Shown here one piece after another: positions 1-6,749 of a stretch of DNA of 64,000 nucleotides; position 1 is the first letter of the stretch, and the number at the start of each line of letters is the position of its first letter. The notes beneath the pieces are model-generated. The model worked only from the letters and a program-made list of their open reading frames with translations. It was not told the origin of the DNA and did not search any database. The translations under genes were made by a program, and so were the position numbers. Source of the stretch: Alphaproteobacteria bacterium (GTDB lineage: Bacteria > Pseudomonadota > Alphaproteobacteria > Reyranellales > Reyranellaceae); assembly GCA_016869975.1 (NCBI GenBank), contig VGCZ01000024.1:1-64000 (forward strand). The letters are read 5' to 3'.

Positions 1-775
1 AGCCCGGGCCGGGGTGCAGGAACTTGCGGCCGATGCGGCCGTCGAGCCCGATGCCGCGCGCCACGTCGTGCACGTCGGCGCCGACCTTCTCGCACAGATC
101 GGCCATCTCGTTGATGAAGGTGATCTTTGTCGCCAGGAAGGTGTTGCCGGCGTACTTGATCAGCTCCGAGGTCTCGAGGTTGGTGAAGACCATCGGCGTC
201 TCGATTAGATAGAGCGGCCGATAGATCGCGCGCATGACCTCCTTGGCGCGCTCGCTCTCGACGCCGATAACGACGCGGTCCGGCTTCATGAAATCCTCGA
301 TCGCCGCGCCCTCGCGCAGGAACTCGGGATTGGACACGACATCGAACGCGGCGTCGGGGCGGCGCTGGCGGATCACGCGGGCGACCTCCCGGCCGGTACC
401 CACCGGCACCGTCGACTTGGTGACCACCACCGTATAGTCGGTCATGGCGTCGGCCACTTCCGCCGCCGCCGCGTAGACATAGCCGAGGTCGGCGCGGCCA
501 TCGCCGCGGCGTGACGGCGTGCCCACGGCGATGAACACCGCGTCGGCGCCGGCCACCGCCGCCTTCAGATCGGTGGTGAAGGTAAGCCGCCCCGCCGCGC
601 GGTTGTCGGCGACCAGCCGGTCGAGCCCAGGCTCGAAGATCGGGATCTCGCCGCGCTCCAGCGCCGCGATCTTCGACTTATACTTGTCGACGCAGACGAT
701 GTCGAATCCGAACTGTGAAAAGCACGCGCCGGACACCAGTCCGACGTAACCCGTGCCGATCATCGCGATACGCAT
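1..775 (-). CDS. ugd: UDP-glucose 6-dehydrogenase, C-terminal part beyond window
   Basis: Oxidises UDP-glucose to UDP-glucuronate with two NAD+, feeding exopolysaccharide or LPS synthesis in the cytoplasm. Translation from the ATG at 775 opens with MRIAMIGTGYVGLVSG, the GxGxxG NAD-binding Rossmann motif of the UDP-glucose/GDP-mannose dehydrogenase family. Family-typical stretches VGTPSRRGDGRADL, TKSTVPVGTG and NPEFLREGAAIEDF follow. About 258 residues are present. The catalytic Cys region (normally GxCFPKD) lies off the window, so the gene is cut by the edge, not broken. It lies 36 bp downstream of galU on the same strand, which makes the product of galU its substrate. Confidence 0.96.
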   Translation of the reverse strand, partial: MRIAMIGTGYVGLVSGACFSQFGFDIVCVDKYKSKIAALERGEIPIFEPGLDRLVADNRAAGRLTFTTDLKAAVAGADAVFIAVGTPSRRGDGRADLGYVYAAAAEVADAMTDYTVVVTKSTVPVGTGREVARVIRQRRPDAAFDVVSNPEFLREGAAIEDFMKPDRVVIGVESERAKEVMRAIYRPLYLIETPMVFTNLETSELIKYAGNTFLATKITFINEMADLCEKVGADVHDVARGIGLDGRIGRKFLHPGPG

Positions 776-811
776 GAAGCCCCCATTCCCGTCGGCGACG
801 TCGTCGCGCGC

Positions 812-1693
812 TTAGGTATTCTTGGCCAGGCGCGCGAGCATAGCGCGCGCCTCCTTGGCAGTGTCCTCGCGCGCCAGCGCCACCGCGATATTCGCCTCAA
901 GGAATCCCATGCGGTTGCCGCAGTCGTAGCGCGTGCCGCGATAGCGCAGCGCATGGAATGGCGCGTGGCCGATCATGCGCGCCATCGAGTCGGTGAGCTG
1001 GATCTCGCCGCCGGCGCCCTTCTCGTGCTTGTCGAGATGGCTGAACACCTCGGGCAGCAGGACGTAGCGGCCGATCGCCGCCAGGGTCGAGGGCGCCTTG
1101 GCCGGATCGGGCTTCTCGACCAGGCCGACGACCTCGGCGATGCGTCCGTCATCCTTGCCCGGCGCGACGATGCCGTAGCTCTTGGTCTGCTCGCGCGGCA
1201 CGTCGACGACCGAGATCACGCTGCCGCCGCTGCGCTCGTGCTCGGCGACCAGCTCGGCGGTGCAACTCGGCGTGCTCAGCGTCAACTCGTCGGGCAGCAG
1301 GACGGCGAAGGGCTCGTCGCCCACCCAGTGACGGGCGCACCAGACGGCGTGGCCCAGCCCCAGCGGCTGCTGCTGGCGGGTGAAGACCGCATTGCCGTAG
1401 GGAATAATCGCGTCGCGCGCCGCCTCGAGCTCGGCCTTCTTGTTGCCGCGCGCCTCGAGCGTCGCTTCGAGCTCGTAGGCGTGGTCGAAATGGTCCTCGA
1501 TCACGTGCTTGCTGCGCCCGGTGACGAAGACGAACTCCTCGATGCCGGCGGCGAGGCACTCCTCGACCGCGTACTGGATCAGTGGCCGATCGACGATCGT
1601 CAGCATCTCCTTGGGGATCGCCTTGGTCGCGGGCAGGAAGCGGGTACCAAGCCCGGCGACGGGAAGAACGGCCTTGCGGACGCGCGGCATCAA
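812..1693 (-). CDS. galU: UTP-glucose-1-phosphate uridylyltransferase
   Basis: Makes UDP-glucose from UTP and glucose-1-phosphate. The 293-residue length is normal for bacterial GalU. The N-terminus carries the nucleotide-binding signature LPVAGLGTRFLPATKAIPKE (about residues 10-29), and later GLGHAVWCAR and the VGLVEKPDP segment are typical of the family. The start could be either of two adjacent ATGs (1693 or 1690). Together with ugd downstream it forms a UDP-glucose to UDP-glucuronate module. The leader on its 5' side is AT-rich and holds a nested inverted repeat. Confidence 0.96.
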   Translation of the reverse strand: MMPRVRKAVLPVAGLGTRFLPATKAIPKEMLTIVDRPLIQYAVEECLAAGIEEFVFVTGRSKHVIEDHFDHAYELEATLEARGNKKAELEAARDAIIPYGNAVFTRQQQPLGLGHAVWCARHWVGDEPFAVLLPDELTLSTPSCTAELVAEHERSGGSVISVVDVPREQTKSYGIVAPGKDDGRIAEVVGLVEKPDPAKAPSTLAAIGRYVLLPEVFSHLDKHEKGAGGEIQLTDSMARMIGHAPFHALRYRGTRYDCGNRMGFLEANIAVALAREDTAKEARAMLARLAKNT

Positions 1694-1725
1694 ACTCTCT
1701 CTGCTTCAAAAAAGCATTCATTGTT

Positions 1726-1780
1726 AGGCAATATCAATATCTTATCGCAGGTCTCTGCGATTCGCTATCAATAATTGCCT
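1726..1780. promoter_or_regulatory. nested inverted repeat in the galU leader
   Basis: An outer pair AGGCAAT/ATTGCCT (1726-1732 and 1774-1780) encloses a perfect hairpin ATCGCAG-GTCT-CTGCGAT (1744-1761). It lies in the AT-rich 154-bp gap between the DnaJ-protein gene and galU, which are on the same strand, so it would be in the galU leader or form the terminator or attenuator of the upstream gene. No U-tract follows on the minus strand. The role is inference. Confidence 0.4.
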
Positions 1781-1847
1781 GAGGCACGCAAGTAACCCGG
1801 TCGATATGGCCTAAGGATGGCAGCGCAACGCAATCGGTTGCGGAACG

Positions 1848-2591
1848 CTACTCACCTAACAGAATAGCGCGGGCGCGATTGACGCGCGAGGCCAGTTCGT
1901 CGCTGCCGCCCTGGTCGGGGTGGACCTTGCGCATCAGCCTCCGGTGCGCCGCCTTGATCTCCTCCTCGCTGGCGTCGGGCGTCACGCCCAGCACCGCGCG
2001 GGCTTCCTCCCGGCTCATCGCATCGGACCGCCGGTCGTGGCGAGGCGGCGCCTCCTCGCGCGACGCCCTCTCTCGCGCTGGGCGCCGGTCGCGCCAGCTG
2101 GCGTCCAAGCGTCGGTCGAGATAGGCCTCGAGCACACGCACGGACTCCGAGTCGGCGGCGCAGGCGTCGAGCAGCTCGAACAGTTCGGCCTCGGACATCG
2201 CCGACAGCGTGCGACCGATCCAGTGACCACGTAGGATCACGCCATCCATAACGCCGCTATCGTGGTCGAGGCTCATGCGCAGCCATTCGGTCTCGACACC
2301 GGTGCGTTGCGCGTCGCCGGGAGTCGACCATCCGCCGCCGAGCTTTCCACTGGCGCGGCGCTGGCGGAACCACCAAACCAGCGCGGGCGCGGCCAAGGCG
2401 AGCAGCGAGAACAGGAACTGCGGCGTGCGCAGCACGAGGAACAGCAGGACGCCGGTGATGCCCAGCGCCACGGCGGCGAAGATCGCGCCCCGCAGCGCCG
2501 TGGCCAGGCCCGCCGGACTAGCCGTGGCGAGCCAGCGTAGCACGCCGACCAGAACGATCAGCAGGACAAGGCCGGTGAGGAGCTGCAGCAT
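1848..2591 (-). CDS. membrane-anchored J-domain protein
   Basis: A 247-residue co-chaperone with two or three hydrophobic segments at the N-terminus (about residues 3-22, 34-56 and 58-75), a central soluble region with an Arg-rich charged stretch (about 165-190), and a C-terminal J domain (about 192-247). The HPD triad that stimulates Hsp70/DnaK ATPase is at 224-226 (KVHPDQGG). This layout, with TM segments first and the J domain last, is common in alphaproteobacterial proteins annotated as DnaJ domain-containing. It differs from canonical DnaJ because the G/F and zinc-finger regions are absent. It probably recruits DnaK to the inner membrane; clients are unknown. Confidence 0.85.
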   Translation of the reverse strand: MLQLLTGLVLLIVLVGVLRWLATASPAGLATALRGAIFAAVALGITGVLLFLVLRTPQFLFSLLALAAPALVWWFRQRRASGKLGGGWSTPGDAQRTGVETEWLRMSLDHDSGVMDGVILRGHWIGRTLSAMSEAELFELLDACAADSESVRVLEAYLDRRLDASWRDRRPARERASREEAPPRHDRRSDAMSREEARAVLGVTPDASEEEIKAAHRRLMRKVHPDQGGSDELASRVNRARAILLGE

Positions 2592-2623
2592 CGGCTAGAG
2601 CGTGTTCTGCGTTGCTTGAATCA

Positions 2624-2694
2624 CTGTCACCCCGAGCGCGGCGAGGAATCCTTCCTGCGTCTTCAAAGACCCCTCGCTACGCTCGGGGTGACAG
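2624..2694. repeat. REP-like palindrome, GTCACCCCGAGC type
   Basis: A perfect 15-bp inverted repeat CTGTCACCCCGAGCG (2624-2638) and CGCTCGGGGTGACAG (2680-2694), extended inward by partly matching GCGAGG/CCTCGC. It lies between the DnaJ-protein gene and the stop of the vWA gene. Related palindromes occur at 24428-24496 and 43315-43389. Confidence 0.75.
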
Positions 2695-2720
2695 ATAGAC
2701 TTGGCCGAGGAGCACATGTG

Positions 2721-3446
2721 TCAGCCGCGCCGATCGACCAGGCGGCGCGCCGCGCCGCCATGAACGCGGGCGTAGTCGCCCATCGCCAACGCGCCGCCCG
2801 CGGCGTAGGCCGCGACGGCGCCGAGCAGGCGGCGCAATTCGTCGGGACTCGCCGCATCGAAGACGCAGTGCCGCCCGCCGCTCAGCTTCGCGATCTGCCG
2901 GAAGGCTCGGGTCGCGGCCGGATCGCCGCCCTCCTGGAAGGCGAAGACCGGCACGCCCAGCAGGCCAAGCTTGCCGGCGCCAGGGCCGATCGAGTCAATC
3001 TCCTCCTCGAAGGCGTCGCCCACCAGCACCATGGCGTGCAGACGGCTGGTCGACGCCTCTTCGGCCGCGAAAGCGAGGCTACGCGCGATCTGGGTCTGGC
3101 CGGCGAGGCAATCGACGCGCGCCATGAGCCGCGCCAGCTCGACGCCGTCGCTCGCCCATTTCGAGACCTTGAACTCGTCGAAGCCGCGATAGAACGCCAG
3201 GCGTACCGCCAACCCGCCCAGCTTCTCGGCGGCGACGAACATGTCGCCCTGGATGCGGCTTGCCTGGTCCCAGGTCGGCTCGCGGCTGGCGGTCGCGTCC
3301 ATGCAGAACAGCAGTCGGCCACGCGCCACAGAGGGGTCGCGTACGGGCGCGGGCACACGCCGCGCCTGCTCGAGGAAAAGGTCGACATCGCGCGCCCCAG
3401 CGCCCTGCGGCGTGGGCATGGATGATTTGCGGTCCTCGCCGCCCAT
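2721..3446 (-). CDS. vWA domain protein with MIDAS motif
   Basis: About 241 residues from the ATG at 3446. An alternative ATG is at 3419; longer open frame upstream only runs antisense to the MFS gene. A von Willebrand factor A fold is supported by a hydrophobic strand followed by CMDATAS, giving a DxTxS metal-ion site at Asp50, Thr52 and Ser54. A later strand is AMVLVGDAFEEEID. MIDAS proteins bind ligands through a divalent cation. No signal peptide or membrane segment is evident, so it is probably cytoplasmic. It is transcribed divergently from the MFS transporter across a gap of about 105 bp. The biological role is unknown. Confidence 0.8.
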   Translation of the reverse strand: MGGEDRKSSMPTPQGAGARDVDLFLEQARRVPAPVRDPSVARGRLLFCMDATASREPTWDQASRIQGDMFVAAEKLGGLAVRLAFYRGFDEFKVSKWASDGVELARLMARVDCLAGQTQIARSLAFAAEEASTSRLHAMVLVGDAFEEEIDSIGPGAGKLGLLGVPVFAFQEGGDPAATRAFRQIAKLSGGRHCVFDAASPDELRRLLGAVAAYAAGGALAMGDYARVHGGAARRLVDRRG

Positions 3447-3551
3447 GCGCTTTGACCCTCCCCTGCCACCCCAATATGGTGACGCCCCGGCGCCGCCGTC
3501 CAGAGCGGCGCCCCAATAAACAGCGCAGCCGCGCGCAGAGGGAACAAGACC

Positions 3552-4823
3552 ATGGCTATCGCCGCCGGCGCGGGATCCTCGCCGGGCATCGCCACCTTGG
3601 TGCTGCGGATCTACCTGCCCTTCGCCGCCGCCTACTTCCTGTCCTACCTCTACCGCACCGTGAACTCGGTGGTCGGACCGGTGATCGCCGACGAGCTGAA
3701 GCTCAGCGCCGGCGACCTCGGCTTCCTGACCAGCGCCTATTTCATCATGTTCTCGGCAATCCAGATCCCGCTGGGCGTGGCGCTCGACCGCTATGGACCG
3801 CGTCGCGTGCACGGCACCCTGCTGATCATCGCCGCGGTGGGCGCGGCGGTCTTCGGCGGCGGCTCCTCGATGACGGAGCTGGTGATCGGTCGCGCCTTAA
3901 TCGGCCTGGGCGTCGCCGGCGGGCTTATGGCGGCGATCAAGGCGATCTCGCTGTGGTTCCCGCCCGAGCGCTGGACCCTGATGAACGGCATCCACATGGC
4001 GGCCGGCGGCGTCGGCTCGCTGACCGCCACGGCACCGACCCAGGCGGCGCTTCAGTACACGACCTGGCACGGCGTGTTCTTCATCCTCGCCGGCATCACC
4101 CTGATCGTCGCGCTGGTGATATGGCTGGTAGTGCCGGAAAAGCCCGGCACGCAGTCGGGCGGGACGCTCTCGCAACAGGTCTCCATCATCGGCCGCATCC
4201 TGCGCACCGGGTACTTCTGGCGCATCGTGCCGCTGATGACCTTTCAGCAATGCGCCTATATCGGCATCCAGACCTTGTGGGCCGGCCCTTGGCTGCGCGA
4301 TATCGCCGGGCTCAACGCCACCGACCGCGCAGACGTCCTGTTCATGACAGCCGCCGCCATGACCGTCGGTTTCTTCACCACAGGCATGGTGGCGGGGGTC
4401 GTGCGCCGCTTCGGCTTCGGCGACTTCCATACCGCCACGGGCGCCACGGTGATCTTCTGCGCCGTCATGGCGGTGATCACCTTCGCGCGGCCGACCAATG
4501 TCATCCTGTGGTGGATGCTGTTCGGCTATTTCGGCGCCTTCGCCATCGTCTACTTCCCGCCGATGGCGCAGGCCTTCACGCCGGAGCTCGCCGGTCGCGT
4601 CACCACGACCGGCAACTTCATCATGTTCAGCAGCATTTTCCTGGTTCAGTGGGGCATCGGCCGCATCGTCGATCTGTGGCCGCGCACCGCGACCGGCTAC
4701 GCGCCGGACGGCTACACTTGGTCTTTCGGCCTGCTGATCGCGCTGCAGGTCGTGGCGTTCTTCTGGCTGATCCTCTTCCGCGCCCGGCCGCCGGTCGAGC
4801 GGCAGACACACCTGTCGCCCTGA
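3552..4823 (+). CDS. MFS transporter
   Basis: A 423-residue inner-membrane protein with about 12 hydrophobic segments. The loop 2-3 signature of the major facilitator superfamily is seen as GVALDRYGPRRVHG. The sequence resembles the nitrate/sugar-phosphate-type MFS group (SYLYRTVNSVVGPVIADEL near the N-terminus), but the substrate cannot be read from sequence. The start ATG at 3552 follows GAGGGAACAAG. The last codons and the stop fall inside the left arm of a perfect 23-bp palindrome, so the C-terminus ends in LSP by virtue of the repeat. Confidence 0.9.
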   Translation: MAIAAGAGSSPGIATLVLRIYLPFAAAYFLSYLYRTVNSVVGPVIADELKLSAGDLGFLTSAYFIMFSAIQIPLGVALDRYGPRRVHGTLLIIAAVGAAVFGGGSSMTELVIGRALIGLGVAGGLMAAIKAISLWFPPERWTLMNGIHMAAGGVGSLTATAPTQAALQYTTWHGVFFILAGITLIVALVIWLVVPEKPGTQSGGTLSQQVSIIGRILRTGYFWRIVPLMTFQQCAYIGIQTLWAGPWLRDIAGLNATDRADVLFMTAAAMTVGFFTTGMVAGVVRRFGFGDFHTATGATVIFCAVMAVITFARPTNVILWWMLFGYFGAFAIVYFPPMAQAFTPELAGRVTTTGNFIMFSSIFLVQWGIGRIVDLWPRTATGYAPDGYTWSFGLLIALQVVAFFWLILFRARPPVERQTHLSP

Positions 4824-4913
4824 GCGCAGCGAAGGACTTCGCGGTATCGCGGTCATACACCGGCACCGCAGCCGACCGTATCACCGCGAGGTCCTTCGCT
4901 GCGCTCAGGGCGA
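4815..4913. terminator. palindromic element forming both convergent gene ends
   Basis: Perfect 23-bp inverted arms at 4815-4837 and 4891-4913 (core CCTGAGCGCAGCGAAGG) separated by 53 bp. The left arm holds the TGA of the MFS gene (4821-4823), and the right arm holds the TGA of the HIT gene (4905-4907, minus strand). The element probably works as a bidirectional terminator or mRNA-end stabiliser. Repeat structure is seen directly; the terminator role is inference. Confidence 0.65.
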
Positions 4914-5351
4914 AGGGTGCGTAAGCCGCCGCCGCACCGCCTCGACGAACGGACGATCCCCCTCAGGATCGAACTTGCGCGCCGTCGCCCAGGAATATCC
5001 CATCACGGCCGGACGCCGACGCTTGTCATCGGGCTCGCTGAGGTAGCGCGGCACGATGTGCGTATGAAGGGCGGCCTCGCTGTTGCCCCAGGTCTCGTAG
5101 TTGATCCGATAGGCGTCGGTCGCCGCCAGAAGCGCATCGCCGATCCGTACCGTATCGAGGCAATATGCCGTTCGTTCGGCCTCGTTCATCGCGTTGAGGC
5201 TCTCGACCACGGGATCGGCGAGCAGCAGACAGTAGCCGGGCAATGGCTGCACGTCGCCGATGACCAACCAGCCGGACTTCATCCGACAGATGACATAGGG
5301 GTTCTGTCCCCGCCGGGCGAGATCGACTCGCTCGTGGATCAGCGTCGTCAG
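4905..5351 (-). CDS. HIT family protein
   Basis: Histidine-triad nucleotide hydrolase/transferase fold. The motif reads ALHTHIVPR, so the first His of HxHxH is Ala, but the middle (nucleophilic) and last His are kept. An ATG at 5282 is available, but conserved-looking sequence continues upstream (TLIHERVDLARRGQNPYVIC), which looks like the normal N-terminus of this group. The only start candidate that includes it is a CTG at 5351, preceded by AGAGG and one base before the mipZ stop codon. I therefore use 5351 (about 148 residues); the ATG would give 125. The substrate is unknown. Confidence 0.8.
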   Translation of the reverse strand: MTTLIHERVDLARRGQNPYVICRMKSGWLVIGDVQPLPGYCLLLADPVVESLNAMNEAERTAYCLDTVRIGDALLAATDAYRINYETWGNSEAALHTHIVPRYLSEPDDKRRRPAVMGYSWATARKFDPEGDRPFVEAVRRRLTHPSP

Positions 5352-5352
5352 C

Positions 5353-6282
5353 TCACGCCTCTTCGGCCTCCTCCGCCGCCGGTGCGGGCGGTACCTCGAT
5401 CGTCAAGGTCGGCAGCTTCAGTGCCGCCAGCAGATCGCGCACTTCCTGGCGGGCGGCGACGTGCGACATGGTCATGGCGATGCCCGTCTTCTCCTCGCGC
5501 AAGTCGAGAAGAGTCAGGCCCTTGAGGAACAGCTCGCGGTAGATCACGCGCTCGCTCAGGCCGGCGGCGAGGCGGTAGCCGATGCGCTTGGACAGATTGG
5601 CCAGCACGGCGCTCATGTCGCGCTTGTTGCGCGCGGTCAGCGCCGAGAGGCGATTGCGCATCACCAACCAGTCGATCGGCTTGCCGCCGGCGATGGCGCG
5701 GATCTGGCGCTGCCGCCACACCGTCTCGGCGTAGATGCTGGGCCGCACCACCTTGAACGTTTCAGGATCGACGCGCGCCAGCAGGTCGAGATCGACGAAG
5801 CTGTCGTTGAGCGGCGTCACCAAGGTGTCGGCGAAGGTGTGGGCGTGGCGCGACAGGAAGGTGTCGCTGCCCGGCGTGTCGACGACGACAAAGTCGCAGG
5901 ACGGCAGCAGGTCGTTGAGCGCCACCTCCAGCCGCGCCTTCTCGTCGGCCTCGGCCTCCGCCTTGGTCGCCGCGCTGCTCGGCAGCACCGCGTGGTGGCG
6001 CGGCATCGGCATGTCAGGGGCGCGCGTGGCGTTGTAGCTGCGGCGGTTCTCGAAGTAGCGCGTGAAGGTGCCCTGCCGCGCATCGACGTCGACCGTGCCG
6101 ACGCTCTTGCCCTCGCGCAGCAGCGCCACAGCAACGTGCATGGCGGCGGTCGACTTGCCCGACCCGCCCTTCTCGTTGCCGAAGACGATGACATGCGCGC
6201 GCGGCTCGCTCGTGCTGGCCTGCGCCTGCACGATGCTGGGATTGGCGGCGGCACGGAACGGCCGCAAGGCGATCTGGTTCAT
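5353..6282 (-). CDS. mipZ: MipZ-type ParA/MinD-like division-site ATPase
   Basis: 309 residues from the ATG at 6282 (MNQIALRPF); the open frame upstream of this has no family similarity. The deviant Walker A motif FGNEKGGSGKST is at 35-45. It is followed by DVDARQGTFTRYFENRR, DTPGSDTF, NDSFVDLDLL, DWLVMRNRL and a C-terminal ARQEVRDLL. These match Caulobacter MipZ blocks rather than ordinary ParA. MipZ dimers bind DNA near ParB-origin complexes and block FtsZ assembly away from mid-cell. It is alphaproteobacteria-specific, so it is also a lineage marker. The HIT gene follows directly. Confidence 0.9.
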   Translation of the reverse strand: MNQIALRPFRAAANPSIVQAQASTSEPRAHVIVFGNEKGGSGKSTAAMHVAVALLREGKSVGTVDVDARQGTFTRYFENRRSYNATRAPDMPMPRHHAVLPSSAATKAEAEADEKARLEVALNDLLPSCDFVVVDTPGSDTFLSRHAHTFADTLVTPLNDSFVDLDLLARVDPETFKVVRPSIYAETVWRQRQIRAIAGGKPIDWLVMRNRLSALTARNKRDMSAVLANLSKRIGYRLAAGLSERVIYRELFLKGLTLLDLREEKTGIAMTMSHVAARQEVRDLLAALKLPTLTIEVPPAPAAEEAEEA

Positions 6283-6391
6283 GGTCGGCGCCCGAGGGGT
6301 TGTGCGTCGATGCGGCCGGTCTTGTGTCGGCTCGGTTCCAGAAACCCTACACCTGACCCGAAGCAGATGCGAGGCACCCGCCTTGGGAAAA

Positions 6392-6745
6392 CTATGGCTT
6401 GTGCGCCAGGATATTGACCAGCTTGCCAAAGGGGTCGCGCACGAAGAAGCGCCGCACGCCCCACGGTTCATCGGTCGGCCCGTACTCGATCGCGAAGCCG
6501 GCGTTCTTCATGCGCTTCACGACCTCATCGACGTCGTCGACCTCGATCGACAGATCGGGCGTTGGCGTGCCCGAACCACCTTCGGACATGAAGCTGATCT
6601 GCACACTCATCTGCTGCCGCGATCCATAGGTCGCGATCCAGCCCTGGTCCATCAGTATCTCGAGGCCGAGCACGTCCTGATAGAAGCGCTTCGCCGCCGC
6701 GGGGTCAGCCGCATGTACATCGGCGACAATGCGTTTGACCCGCAC
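6392..6745 (-). CDS. VOC-family (glyoxalase/bleomycin-resistance fold) protein
   Basis: 117 residues with the single VOC-unit pattern: N-terminal VADVHAADPAAAKRFYQDVL, a central IEVDDVDEVVKRM, and C-terminal FFVRDPFGKLVNIL. Such proteins form paired beta-alpha-beta-beta-beta modules, usually dimeric and metal-dependent. Substrates range from methylglyoxal-glutathione adducts to antibiotics, so function is not assigned. It starts 4 bp after the stop of the molybdopterin oxidoreductase and is probably in its operon. Confidence 0.85.
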   Translation of the reverse strand: MRVKRIVADVHAADPAAAKRFYQDVLGLEILMDQGWIATYGSRQQMSVQISFMSEGGSGTPTPDLSIEVDDVDEVVKRMKNAGFAIEYGPTDEPWGVRRFFVRDPFGKLVNILAHKP

Positions 6746-6749
6746 GGGT

